Shown here piece after piece: positions 1 to 8,237 of a stretch of 64,000 nucleotides of DNA. Both the position numbers and the translations under genes were made by a program. Positions within the stretch are counted from its first letter, which is position 1. Each line of letters opens with the position of its first letter. The notes below the pieces were generated by a model that worked only from the letters and a program-made list of their open reading frames with translations, was not told where the DNA came from and made no database searches. Source of the DNA: Aequorivita viscosa (lineage in GTDB: Bacteria > Bacteroidota > Bacteroidia > Flavobacteriales > Flavobacteriaceae); NCBI RefSeq assembly GCF_900106795.1, contig NZ_FNNS01000015.1:1-64000 (forward strand). The letters run 5' to 3'.

Positions 1-350
1 GCGACTGTACGTTAATTGGCGATAGAGGTTATTTGTCTGCAAAAATACAGCTCAACCTTTTTGAAACCTGTAACATAACGCTCAACACACCAATGAGAAC
101 GAACCAAAAAGAATATAAGAGGCAACCCTATATATTTAGAAAAAAGAGAAAAAGAATAGAAACGTTGTTTTCACAATTATGTGACCAGTTTATGATAAGA
201 CGCAATTATGCAAAGTCCTTTAAGGGATTCAAAACAAGGATAATCTCAAAGATAACGGCACTTACAACTATTCAATATATCAACAAGTTTATCTTTGGCA
301 GAAACATCAACAATATTAAAATCAGCATTATTTAAAATGCACAACGGGTT
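1..350 (+). mobile_element. IS982-family insertion sequence, right part only (cut by window edge)
   Basis: The 3' part of a transposase gene is followed directly by the 15-base terminal repeat AATGCACAACGGGTT at 336-350. The same 15 bases end the complete element at 7151-8130, so this is a second copy of the same IS type in the opposite orientation. Its left end lies outside the window. The translated parts of the two copies differ at about 15 of 110 residues, so they are related but not a recent duplicate. Confidence 0.85.
3..335 (+). CDS. IS982-family transposase, C-terminal part (partial)
   Basis: The reading frame is open from the first bases of the window to TAA at 333-335, so the gene enters from the left edge; a TTG at 33 is not its real start. 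The visible 110 residues hold the second catalytic Asp (in LIGDRGYLS) and the catalytic Glu (in RIETLFSQL) of the DDE transposase fold, with the same order and spacing as in the full copy at 7166-8044. The first Asp would lie upstream. The visible part has no frameshift or stop. Whether the gene is whole cannot be judged here. Confidence 0.85.
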   Translation, partial: DCTLIGDRGYLSAKIQLNLFETCNITLNTPMRTNQKEYKRQPYIFRKKRKRIETLFSQLCDQFMIRRNYAKSFKGFKTRIISKITALTTIQYINKFIFGRNINNIKISII

Positions 351-365
351 TTTAACTATTCACTT

Positions 366-418
366 TGCGCCTTGATGGCTTTGCGAATGTTGGTATACTC
401 GCAAATCCGTAAGGCGCA
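366..418. other. Two-tier hairpin between the IS end and the rplM promoter
   Basis: TGCGCCTT (366-373) pairs with AAGGCGCA (411-418), and inside it TTTGCGA (380-386) pairs with TCGCAAA (399-405), leaving a 12-base loop. A short T-run follows on the + strand (TAGTTTTTA). It could act as a weak terminator that shields rplM from transcription out of the IS, or be a remnant of an older repeat. The function is inferred. Confidence 0.4.
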
Positions 419-524
419 TAGTTTTTACACGCTATAGTAAAGTGGCTTTGACTTTGCGTCAAAATGGTTTTAACATAAGTCTCTCCTATAAGTGGTGTTA
501 ACTTCAAAATTTTATTTTCATCCC

Positions 525-554
525 TTGTAATTCAAATAAATAACACTACATTTG
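525..554 (+). promoter_or_regulatory. Promoter of rplM-rpsI (Bacteroidota consensus)
   Basis: TTG at 525-527 and TACATTTG at 547-554 are separated by 19 bases, matching the Bacteroidota primary sigma factor consensus (TTG at -33, TAnnTTTG at -7). Transcription would begin around 560, giving an untranslated leader of roughly 65 bases before rplM. The leader starts with a C- and T-rich stretch and shows no clear ribosome binding site, as is usual in this phylum. Confidence 0.65.
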
Positions 555-627
555 CACCCCTCTTAGACAAATCCTATTTGTTTGAGGGTGAGAAAACAAT
601 GATTTATTAACAATTGACAAAAACTAA

Positions 628-1083
628 ATGGATACATTAAGTTACAAAACAGTATCTGCCAACAATCAAACCGTTGTAAAAGAATGGTTAGTGGTAGATG
701 CGGACGGCCAGGCATTGGGTCGTCTTGCTACCGAAATTGCAGTTTTACTGCGCGGTAAGCACAAGCCAAGTTTCACCCCTCACGTAGATTGTGGTGACAA
801 CGTAATCGTTATTAACGCCAGTAAAGTAAGCCTTTCTGGAAACAAATGGGATGACAAAACCTACATCCGCCACACAGGATACCCTGGAGGGCAACGTAGC
901 CTTACCGCTGCAGAGATGTACAAAAAAGATCCTACAAGGCTTGTTGAAAAAGCTGTAAAAGGAATGCTGCCTAAAAACAAATTAGGAGCAGTATTGTTCA
1001 GAAACTTAAAGGTTTATGCAGATGCCAATCACGGTCAAGAAGCACAAAAACCTAGAACTATTAACCTTAACTACGGCAAATAA
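628..1083 (+). CDS. rplM: 50S ribosomal protein L13
   Basis: A 151-residue protein that matches bacterial L13, an early-assembly protein of the large ribosomal subunit that binds 23S rRNA. Recognisable family stretches are VDADGQALGRLATEIA near residue 25, LRGKHKPSFTPHVDCGD near 42 and HTGYPGG near 85. The length is normal. The ATG at 628 is the first in frame after a good promoter at 525-554. The TAA stop overlaps the rpsI start by one base (TAATG), so the two genes are translationally coupled, the standard L13-S9 pair in bacteria. Confidence 0.97.
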   Translation: MDTLSYKTVSANNQTVVKEWLVVDADGQALGRLATEIAVLLRGKHKPSFTPHVDCGDNVIVINASKVSLSGNKWDDKTYIRHTGYPGGQRSLTAAEMYKKDPTRLVEKAVKGMLPKNKLGAVLFRNLKVYADANHGQEAQKPRTINLNYGK

Positions 1084-1469
1084 TGGAGACAATTCACAAA
1101 ATAGGCAGAAGAAAAACTGCAGTTGCAAGAGTTTACCTTAAAGAAGGAAAAGGAAATATTACTATTAATAAGCGCGAATTGGAGAATTATTTCCCAACAG
1201 GAACGCTTCAGTATAAAGTAAAACAACCTTTAGTACTTACAGAAAACGAAAATACTTTCGATATTACAGTAAATGTATTTGGTGGAGGAATTACAGGACA
1301 AGCAGAAGCAATTCGTCTTGCAATTTCACGCGCTATGTGTACGCTTAACGATGAAAACCGTGGCATCTTGAAACCAGAAGGTTTACTTACAAGAGACCCA
1401 AGAATGGTAGAGCGTAAGAAATTCGGACAGAAGAAAGCTCGTAAGAAATTCCAATTCTCGAAACGTTAA
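1083..1469 (+). CDS. rpsI: 30S ribosomal protein S9
   Basis: A 128-residue protein with the S9 signature: GRRKTAVARVYLKEGKG at the N-terminus, GGGITGQAEAIRLAISRA in the middle, and the basic C-terminal tail ending KFQFSKR that reaches toward P-site tRNA in the ribosome. It starts on the last base of the rplM stop codon and is co-transcribed with it. The next gene, rpsB, begins 226 bases further on with its own leader. Confidence 0.97.
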   Translation: METIHKIGRRKTAVARVYLKEGKGNITINKRELENYFPTGTLQYKVKQPLVLTENENTFDITVNVFGGGITGQAEAIRLAISRAMCTLNDENRGILKPEGLLTRDPRMVERKKFGQKKARKKFQFSKR

Positions 1470-1604
1470 TACTTCGGCTTGGCTCGATAACCTTGGTTAC
1501 GAGTACTTGTTGAAAATAAATTACTCAACTAGATTGGGTATCTCTTTGGAGGTGCCCAATTACAGTTGAAAGTTCATAATCATTATTAATTAAAAAAGCT
1601 GTTA

Positions 1605-1654
1605 TCCGCCACGGCGGAGTTAGTTTAGCATCTAAATCATATCCGCCTAGCGGA
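1605..1654 (+). repeat. Two short GC-rich palindromes in the rpsB leader
   Basis: TCCGCCACGGCGGA (1605-1618, 6-bp stem) and TCCGCCTAGCGGA (1642-1654, 5-bp stem) are near-copies of one another 23 bases apart, in otherwise AT-rich DNA before rpsB. They could be paired hairpins of an rpsB mRNA leader, since S2 regulates its own operon in other bacteria, or copies of a small dispersed palindrome common in flavobacterial intergenic DNA. No known leader motif was matched. Confidence 0.5.
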
Positions 1655-1695
1655 GAGGTTGGCTATCCTTTCACAGAACGTAAACTAAAACAAAA

Positions 1696-2580
1696 ATGGC
1701 AGAAAGAGTAGAAGTAAAAAAATTACTAGACGCAGGTGTACACTTTGGTCACCTTACGCGCAAATGGAATCCAAACATGGCACCGTATATCTATATGGAG
1801 CGTAATGGAATCCACATTATCAATCTTTACAAAACGGTTGCAAAAATCGACGAGGCGAACGAGGCTCTAAAGAAAATTGCAGCTAGTGGTCGCAAAATCC
1901 TTTTTGTAGCTACTAAAAAACAAGCAAAAGACATAGTTGCTGAAAAAGCAAAAGCTGCAAACATGCCCTACATCACTGAAAGATGGCCAGGTGGTATGCT
2001 TACTAACTTTGTAACTATCCGTAAAGCTGTTAAAAAAATGTCGTCTATAGACAGAATGAAGCAAGATGGAACTTTTATGACGCTTTCAAAGAAAGAGCGT
2101 TTGGCAGTAGATCGTCTTCGCGCTAAATTGGAAAAAAACTTAGGTTCTATTGCCGATATGAGCCGTCTTCCTGCTGCACTTTTCATTGTAGATACTACAC
2201 GTGAGCACATTGCAGTTGCAGAAGCAATGAAATTGAATATTCCAATCTTCGCAATGGTAGATACTAACAGTGATCCACGTCAGGTTGATTACGTAATACC
2301 AAGTAACGATGATGCTTCAAAATCTATTGAAGCTATTATGAGTGTTGTTTCTGAAGCGATTATTGAAGGACTTTCTGAAAGAAAATCTGGAGGTTCTGAG
2401 GATGGAGACGATGAGGTAAAAATGGAAAAAGCAGCCAAAAAAGACAAAGACGCAAAACCAGCTAAGAAAGAAAAAGCTGAGGTGCCATCTACTGATAAAG
2501 AAGATGTAGAAGCTATGAAAGAAGCAAAGCAGCCAGTGCGTCAAAAATCTAAGAAGGAAGTTCTTAACGAAGAAGAATAA
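1696..2580 (+). CDS. rpsB: 30S ribosomal protein S2
   Basis: A 294-residue S2 protein of the small ribosomal subunit. Family stretches include AGVHFGHLTRKWNPNM near residue 14, RWPGGMLTNF near 97 and VDTNSDPRQVDYVIPSNDDA near 190. The core ends near residue 230 and is followed by a Lys/Glu-rich low-complexity tail of about 65 residues, a common extension in Bacteroidota S2. The start ATG at 1696 gives the expected N-terminus. It forms the usual pair with tsf, with a terminator-like hairpin between the two genes. Confidence 0.97.
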   Translation: MAERVEVKKLLDAGVHFGHLTRKWNPNMAPYIYMERNGIHIINLYKTVAKIDEANEALKKIAASGRKILFVATKKQAKDIVAEKAKAANMPYITERWPGGMLTNFVTIRKAVKKMSSIDRMKQDGTFMTLSKKERLAVDRLRAKLEKNLGSIADMSRLPAALFIVDTTREHIAVAEAMKLNIPIFAMVDTNSDPRQVDYVIPSNDDASKSIEAIMSVVSEAIIEGLSERKSGGSEDGDDEVKMEKAAKKDKDAKPAKKEKAEVPSTDKEDVEAMKEAKQPVRQKSKKEVLNEEE

Positions 2581-2599
2581 TAACAACATTTTAAAGTTT

Positions 2600-2650
2600 A
2601 AAAGTCGTTTGGTTCTTTTCTTTGTTGAAAATTAATTGAACGACTTTTTT
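2600..2650 (+). terminator. Terminator-like hairpin (possible attenuator) between rpsB and tsf
   Basis: AAAAGTCGTT (2600-2609) pairs with AACGACTTTT (2639-2648) and a run of six T follows the stem. The loop is 29 bases. Sitting between rpsB and tsf, it could reduce readthrough into tsf, comparable to the partial terminator in the E. coli rpsB-tsf operon. The T-run ends only 28 bases before the tsf start. Confidence 0.6.
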
Positions 2651-2677
2651 AATATTAAACCTATAAAATTTAAAACA

Positions 2678-3643
2678 ATGGCAAAAATAACAGCCGCAGA
2701 AGTAAATAAACTAAGACAAGCTACAGGTGCCGGAATGATGGACTGTAAAAAAGCTTTAGTTGAGGCAGAAGGAAATATGGAAGAAGCAATTTCTATCCTT
2801 AGAAAAAAAGGTCAGAAAATTGCTGAAAAAAGAGCAGATCGCGATTCCAGTGAAGGTGTTGCAACAGCTAAATTAAACAGTGATAATACTAAGGGTGTTA
2901 TCATCTCTTTGAACTGTGAAACTGACTTTGTTGCTAAAAACGACTCATTTGTTGAAATGGCAAACAAAATGGCTGAGGTTGCATTAAATACATCTTCAAA
3001 AGAAGAATTTTTGGCTTCAGATTTTGGCGGAATGACTATTGCCGAAAAATTAACTGAGCAAACTGGTGTTATCGGTGAGAAAATTGAAATCGGTGGTTTT
3101 GAAATATTAGAAGCTCCATTCGTAGGGTCTTACGTACACGTTAACAAAATTGCTGCCTTAACAGGTTTGTCGAAAGCTGTTGATAATGCTGAAGAATTGG
3201 CAAAAGACATCTCTATGCAAGTTGCTTCAATGGGAGCTACTACGCTTTCTTACAAAGATTTTGATGCTGATTTTATCGCTTCAGAAACTGAGGCAAGAAT
3301 CGCCGTTATTGAAAAAGACAATATTGAGTTAGGTCGTTTGGGTAAAGCACTTAAAAATGTACCAAAATACATTTCTAGAGCGCAATTAACTCCAGAAGTA
3401 TTGGCACAAGCAGAAGAAGATGCAAAAGCCGAACTGAAAGCTGAAGGAAAGCCAGAACAAATCTGGGATAGAATCCTTCCTGGAAAAATTGAGCGTTTCA
3501 TCAGTGACAATACTACGTTAGATCACGAAAAAGCGTTACTTGACCAAAACTTTATTAAAGACGACAAAAAGAATGTTGCCGATCACGTAAAATCGTTTGG
3601 TGATGTAGAAGTAGTTGGATTTAAAAGAGTTTCTTTGGCATAA
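2678..3643 (+). CDS. tsf: Elongation factor Ts
   Basis: A 321-residue EF-Ts, the guanine nucleotide exchange factor for EF-Tu. The N-terminal UBA-like domain reads AAEVNKLRQATGAGMMDCKKAL, and the EF-Tu-contacting TDFVAKN motif (here CETDFVAKNDSF) follows. The frame is open further upstream to 2636, but that would place the start in the T-run of the preceding hairpin and add 14 residues not typical of the family, so ATG 2678 is chosen. The length agrees with Bacteroidota EF-Ts proteins. Confidence 0.96.
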   Translation: MAKITAAEVNKLRQATGAGMMDCKKALVEAEGNMEEAISILRKKGQKIAEKRADRDSSEGVATAKLNSDNTKGVIISLNCETDFVAKNDSFVEMANKMAEVALNTSSKEEFLASDFGGMTIAEKLTEQTGVIGEKIEIGGFEILEAPFVGSYVHVNKIAALTGLSKAVDNAEELAKDISMQVASMGATTLSYKDFDADFIASETEARIAVIEKDNIELGRLGKALKNVPKYISRAQLTPEVLAQAEEDAKAELKAEGKPEQIWDRILPGKIERFISDNTTLDHEKALLDQNFIKDDKKNVADHVKSFGDVEVVGFKRVSLA

Positions 3644-3667
3644 GCTTTAAGATACTTTTATAAAGCG

Positions 3668-3705
3668 AAGAAGCCGTCTCATTTTAGTTATTGAGACGGC
3701 TTCTT
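3668..3705. terminator. Strong hairpin terminator after tsf
   Basis: A perfect 14-bp stem, AAGAAGCCGTCTCA (3668-3681) with TGAGACGGCTTCTT (3692-3705), with a 10-base loop. GCTTTT follows on the + strand. It lies 24 bases after the tsf stop and also sits downstream of polA on the opposite strand, so it may serve both convergent transcripts. Confidence 0.8.
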
Positions 3706-3839
3706 GCTTTTCTGCAATTTATGTAGACGGCTTGTTAATTTATTTGAAATTGACAGTAATATTATGGTTTAGAGGGTCTCATCTAATCGGTCTTTTCTTC
3801 AACTAAAAGTACAACAGCCCCAGAAAACTACTTATTTGC

Positions 3840-6716
3840 TTAATGCGCCTCTAACCAATTTTCCCCAACGCCCAATTCAACATCTAATGGAACGGTAAGT
3901 TTATATGCGTTTTCCATTTCGTGTTTTACCATTGCTTTTAACTTATCTAATTCTGGTTTGTAAACATCAAAAACCAATTCATCATGAACCTGAAGTAGCA
4001 TTTTGCTTTGGTAATTTTCTCCTTCAAGTTTGTTGTAAATATTAATCATCGCAACTTTTATAATATCTGCCGCGCTACCTTGAATTGGTGCGTTTACAGC
4101 GTTTCTTTCTGCTGCGCCACGAACAACTTGGTTGCTGCCGTTTATGTCTTTTAAATAACGTCTGCGGCCTAAAACTGTTTGCACATATCCGTGTTCACGT
4201 GCAAAATCAATTTGGTCGCTTATGTAATTTCGAAGTTTTGGATACGTTTTGTAATAGGTGTCAATCAAATCTTTTGCCTCAGATCTTGAAAGGTCGGTTT
4301 GGTTGCTAAGTCCAAAAGCAGAAACTCCATAAATAATTCCGAAGTTCACAGTTTTGGCGTTGCTTCTTTGTTCACGGGTTACTTCATTTAAAGGAACATT
4401 AAAAACCTTTGCAGCCGTAGAAGCGTGAATATCTTCGCCATTTTTAAAAGCGTCGATCATATTTTCTTCTTCGCTTAATGCAGCAATAATCCGAAGTTCA
4501 ATTTGTGAATAATCCGCTGCCATCAAAACATAATCCTCATTTCGTGGTATGAAAGCCTTTCGCACTTGACGGCCGCGCTCGGTTCTAATCGGAATATTCT
4601 GAAGGTTTGGATTGTTACTGCTCAATCGACCTGTGGCGGCGACGGCTTGCATATAATCTGTATGAACCCGCCCTGTTGTAGGCTCTACTTGATTAGGTAG
4701 TGCATCAACATAGGTGCTTTTTAGTTTGGCAAGACCACGATATTCAAGTACATCTCTAATTATTTTATGATCTTTTGCTAGAAAAGAAAGCACATCTTCA
4801 GAGGTGGAATACTGTCCCGTTTTGGTTTTTTTCGGCTTGTCTATCAGTTTCATTTTTCCGAAGAGAATTTCGCCTAACTGTTTTGGAGAAGCGATGTTGA
4901 AGGTTTCACCCGCTTCTTCATAAATTTCTTTTTCCAGTCTAAGAATGTCGTTGTCTAAAGCTCCTGAAAGGCTCGCCAGGAACTCTTTGTCTAGGTTAAT
5001 TCCCTCCAATTCCATAGCGGCAAGAACACGAAGTAACGGCACTTCAATTTCGTCAAAAAGTTTTTGCGTATTGGCTTCACCTAACTCTTTTTCAAAATGT
5101 TCTTTTAGCTGAAAAGTAATATCGGCATCTTCAACAGCGTATTCGGTTTGTTTCGTAACATCAACATCGCGCATACTGCGTTGGTTTTTTCCTTTTTTGC
5201 CAATTAGTTCGCTAATGGAAACAGGTGTGTAATTGAGGTACGTTTCGCTCAAAACGTCCATATTATGACGCATATCTGGGTTTATGAGGTAATGGGCGAG
5301 CATTGTATCAAACAATTTTCCTTTTACCGATATATTATATTTGGCGAGGACCTTAATATCATATTTCAAGTTCTGGCCAATTTTTTGAATGGTTTGGTCT
5401 TCAAAAAACGGACGCAGTTCTTCCAGAAGTTGTTGTGCTTCTTCGCGATTTTCAGGAAAGGGAACGTAAAAACCTTTTCCCTTTTCCCACGAAAAAGCAA
5501 TTCCGACCAATTCTGCTTCTAACGGATTTAAACTTGTGGTTTCTGTATCAAAACATACGCTTTTCTGCTTCATCAAACTCTGAAGAAACAACTTGGTTCC
5601 TATTCCAGGTTGAACGGTTTGGTAGAAATGTTCGGTGTTTTCTATTGTAGCGCGGGTGTTGAAGCCTTTAGGGCCTACTGCGGCTTCACCGTCGCCACCA
5701 AATAACGAGAATTGTCCCTGACCCGCACTCGAACCACGTTCAGCTGATGTTGGTGCAGATTTCCTTGAAACATTAGATGTGGGGTTGGTATTGTTGTTGG
5801 GTTCACGGCTGGTACCGTTAGATGCCATTGCTTCTACCGAGAAGGATTTTAGGAAGTTGTCCTTAAGTCTTCTAAATTCTAAATCGTCAAAGATTTCCAA
5901 AACTTTTTCAGTATCGGGCGGACATACTTCAAAATCTTCTTCATTGAATTCTACAGGAACATCGAGCATTATAGTTGCTAATTGCTTGCTCAATAATCCT
6001 ATTTCTGCGTTGGCTTCTACCTTTTCCTTCATTTTACCTTTTAACTTATCGGTATTGGCAAGGAGCGCTTCCATAGAGCCGAATTCTTTTAAAAACTTTT
6101 TAGCAGTTTTTTCACCTACACCTGGAAGTCCGGGAATATTGTCGCTGCTATCGCCCATCATTCCTAGAAAATCGATTACTTGTAACGGATCTGAAACTTC
6201 AAATTTTTTCTGAACCTCAGGAATACCCCAAGTTTCGTAGCCACCACCAAAAACGGGGCGATACATAAAAATATTTTCTGAAACTAATTGGGCAAAATCC
6301 TTATCTGGCGTTACCATATAAGTTGTGTATCCTTCCTTTTCGGCTTTTTTTGCTAAGGTGCCAATAACATCATCTGCTTCGAAGCCTTCTTTTACCATAA
6401 TTGGAATTTTCATGGCCTCCAGAATATTATAAATATAAGGAATAGCAAACCTAATAGCGTCTGGAGTTTCGTCTCTATTAGCTTTATAATCTGGAAATAT
6501 ATCGTTTCGTGCTTCGCTGCCACCTTTGTCAAAACAAACGGCAAGATGGTCGGGACGCTCTCTTTTTACTACATCTATAAGTGAATTCATAAACCCCATA
6601 ATGGCTGAGGTATTTTGCCCTTTGCTGTTTATTTGTGGGTTTTTTATAAATGCGAAATATCCACGAAATATAAGCGCATAGGCATCAATAAGGAAAAGAC
6701 GTTTTTTTTCTGACAT
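3840..6716 (-). CDS. polA: DNA polymerase I
   Basis: A 958-residue family A DNA polymerase. The N-terminal 5'-3' exonuclease (about 1-290) has GFEADDVIGT and GDSSDNIPGLPGVGEKTA. A Ser/Asn/Gly-rich linker of about 55 residues follows (about 295-350). The 3'-5' proofreading domain keeps its acidic residues (D390 and E392 in FDTETTS). The polymerase domain has DYSQIELRI, the O-helix RSNAKTVNFGIIYG and QVHDELVFDV. All three activities therefore look intact. A TACTTTTG -7-like box lies on the minus strand at 6736-6743, just upstream of the start, though a clear TTG partner is missing. The gene converges with tsf. Confidence 0.97.
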   Translation of the reverse strand: MSEKKRLFLIDAYALIFRGYFAFIKNPQINSKGQNTSAIMGFMNSLIDVVKRERPDHLAVCFDKGGSEARNDIFPDYKANRDETPDAIRFAIPYIYNILEAMKIPIMVKEGFEADDVIGTLAKKAEKEGYTTYMVTPDKDFAQLVSENIFMYRPVFGGGYETWGIPEVQKKFEVSDPLQVIDFLGMMGDSSDNIPGLPGVGEKTAKKFLKEFGSMEALLANTDKLKGKMKEKVEANAEIGLLSKQLATIMLDVPVEFNEEDFEVCPPDTEKVLEIFDDLEFRRLKDNFLKSFSVEAMASNGTSREPNNNTNPTSNVSRKSAPTSAERGSSAGQGQFSLFGGDGEAAVGPKGFNTRATIENTEHFYQTVQPGIGTKLFLQSLMKQKSVCFDTETTSLNPLEAELVGIAFSWEKGKGFYVPFPENREEAQQLLEELRPFFEDQTIQKIGQNLKYDIKVLAKYNISVKGKLFDTMLAHYLINPDMRHNMDVLSETYLNYTPVSISELIGKKGKNQRSMRDVDVTKQTEYAVEDADITFQLKEHFEKELGEANTQKLFDEIEVPLLRVLAAMELEGINLDKEFLASLSGALDNDILRLEKEIYEEAGETFNIASPKQLGEILFGKMKLIDKPKKTKTGQYSTSEDVLSFLAKDHKIIRDVLEYRGLAKLKSTYVDALPNQVEPTTGRVHTDYMQAVAATGRLSSNNPNLQNIPIRTERGRQVRKAFIPRNEDYVLMAADYSQIELRIIAALSEEENMIDAFKNGEDIHASTAAKVFNVPLNEVTREQRSNAKTVNFGIIYGVSAFGLSNQTDLSRSEAKDLIDTYYKTYPKLRNYISDQIDFAREHGYVQTVLGRRRYLKDINGSNQVVRGAAERNAVNAPIQGSAADIIKVAMINIYNKLEGENYQSKMLLQVHDELVFDVYKPELDKLKAMVKHEMENAYKLTVPLDVELGVGENWLEAH

Positions 6717-6778
6717 AATAAAGAAGCTTATGCTTCAAAAGTAGAAAGAAGTATTTGGAATTTGGTCATTATACCAAT

Positions 6779-6922
6779 AAAAAAAAGCCGCCCCCACAGC
6801 GACTTTTTCTCTAAAACTAGTTGAATTATGAAAACAACACTAGCTCCTAACTAAAAGGAACTTTGTATTTCAAAAATATTATAAATGCTTATGAGCCTTC
6901 TCGCCTTTTTAGGTGATTTTTT
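6779..6922 (-). ncRNA. Candidate structured RNA, copy 1 of a tandem pair
   Basis: On the minus strand this 144-base unit ends in a terminator: a short stem around a TGTGGGG loop followed by eight T (6781-6808). It shares order and much sequence with 6999-7143, including the core ACTAGTTGAATTATGAAA and the outer TCACC hairpin. Read 5' to 3' on the minus strand it can form a TCACCT/AGGCGA hairpin with one mismatch, AGTTCCT/AGGAGCT, CTAGT/ACTAG, then the terminator. It has no ATG on the minus strand. The family is not recognised, and the promoter is not clear. Confidence 0.45.
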
Positions 6923-6998
6923 CTAATTGAAACGATCAAAGATGTTTTTAAAAAGTGGTGTAGAGTAAATATCAAACTGATTAGAACACTTTAATCCA

Positions 6999-7143
6999 TA
7001 AAAAAAAGTCGCCCCCACAGCGACTTTTCCCCCAAAACTAGTTGAATTATGAAATAAAAACTAGCTCTTATTTATAGGAAACTTTATACATCAAAACTAC
7101 GGATACAAGGCTTCCAAGTGCTCACCCCTTTTGGTGATTTTTA
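6999..7143 (-). ncRNA. Candidate structured RNA, copy 2 of a tandem pair
   Basis: Second copy of the element at 6779-6922, starting about 220 bases away. Its terminator hairpin is perfect (AAGTCGC/GCGACTT around TGTGGGG, then T8, at 7000-7028). The first hairpin, TCACC/GGTGA, is also perfect here where copy 1 has a mismatch. CTAGTT pairs with AACTAG. The insertion sequence at 7151 begins only 8 bases from its 5' side, so any promoter on that side may have been displaced. No coding potential is seen. Confidence 0.45.
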
Positions 7144-7150
7144 GTTATAT

Positions 7151-8130
7151 AACCCGTTGTGCATTTTAAATAATGCTGATTTTAATGTTGTTGATGTTTC
7201 TCCCGAAGATGAACTTATTGATATATTGAACAGTTGTCAGTGCAGCAATCTTGGATATTATTCTGGTTTTAAAACCTCTAAAGGTTTTGGCGTAATTACG
7301 TCTTATCATAAATTGGTCACATAGTTGCGAGAAAAGGGTTTCAATTCTTTTCCTTTTTTTCCTGAAGACATAAGGTTGTTTTTTATATTCTTTTTGGTTA
7401 CTCCTCATCGGCGTGCTCAATTTTATGTTATAGCTGTCAAAAAGGTTGAGCTGTATTTCTGCCGATAGGTAGCCCTTGTCGCCAATCAAGATGCAATCGC
7501 TGATCTGGGTTTGGATATCTTTTAAGTATTTAACATCGTGCACTGAAGCGGGACTCAAATCCATACTCTGGAAAACACCGTTTACCGAACAAACCGCGTG
7601 CAGCTTATAACCATAATAACTGGAACCTTGAGATGCACAATAACCTCTATCGGGATAAGCATAGGTAGCCTCTTTACATATTTTCGATCGGTAGCTTCGT
7701 GATAGTTTGCAAACTTCCAAGGGCATACTGTCAACGACAAAATAATCTTCAAATTCATTGAAATGCGATGCCAGTTTTAAGCGAATTTTATCAAGCTCAT
7801 TGGCGAGCCTTCGCCTTCGCCTGTTGTATACACTTCGCTCAATTTTTGAAGAAATCATTGCGGGAAGCTTTCTGAAAAGATCGTTTTCACTATCTATGCC
7901 CATAAACTCAGCCGTTAAACTCAAACTTATCAGTTCCAAGTCACAGAGCTTTGGTTCTCGCCTTTGATAGGGTAAAAGTTGATCTTTTGATATTTTTCTT
8001 AAAACTTCCAATATTCTTTCGTAATTTGCACTTAAGTTGTTCATATATAATGTTTTATAGCTAAAACAAGATGCTGATTATCAGTAATATGGACAACTTT
8101 TTTCTTTTAAATCATAATGCACAACGGGTT
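7151..8130 (-). mobile_element. Complete IS982-family insertion sequence
   Basis: A 980-bp element bounded by perfect 15-bp inverted repeats, AACCCGTTGTGCATT at 7151-7165 and its reverse complement at 8116-8130. It contains one intact transposase gene that nearly fills it. The flanking bases do not show a convincing target duplication. A related copy lies at 1-350 in inverse orientation, so the two bracket the ribosomal protein and polA genes. Confidence 0.9.
7166..8044 (-). CDS. IS982-family transposase
   Basis: A 292-residue DDE transposase that cuts and joins the ends of its own IS. Catalytic positions are visible: Asp in FVVDSMPLEVC near residue 104, Asp in LIGDKGYLS near 192, and Glu in KRIETLFSQL near 238. 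The length is normal for the family and there are no frameshifts, so the enzyme may be active. The stop codon is directly next to the terminal repeat at 7151-7165. The start ATG is 72 bases inside the other repeat. Confidence 0.93.
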   Translation of the reverse strand: MNNLSANYERILEVLRKISKDQLLPYQRREPKLCDLELISLSLTAEFMGIDSENDLFRKLPAMISSKIERSVYNRRRRRLANELDKIRLKLASHFNEFEDYFVVDSMPLEVCKLSRSYRSKICKEATYAYPDRGYCASQGSSYYGYKLHAVCSVNGVFQSMDLSPASVHDVKYLKDIQTQISDCILIGDKGYLSAEIQLNLFDSYNIKLSTPMRSNQKEYKKQPYVFRKKRKRIETLFSQLCDQFMIRRNYAKTFRGFKTRIISKIAALTTVQYINKFIFGRNINNIKISII

Positions 8131-8237
8131 AATGTTTTTTTAAAATAAATTAGAAAACATAATTGGGAAAAGATTTCATTTAAGCGTAATGCATTTAAAA
8201 TCAAAGCGTACTTTTGTTGAAATAAATTTAGGTAATA

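Noticed and set aside
5779-6213. 144-codon open frame on the + strand inside polA
   Set aside because: It is the antisense shadow of the exonuclease domain and linker of polA; Ser-rich composition is typical of such shadows.
7140-8140. Target-site duplication of the complete IS
   Set aside because: The bases directly outside the 15-bp inverted repeats (left TTATAT, right AATGTT) do not form a convincing direct repeat, so none is annotated.
8209-8216. TACTTTTG box considered as a full promoter for iaaA
   Set aside because: No TTG lies at the right distance upstream, so it is mentioned only in the gene entry.
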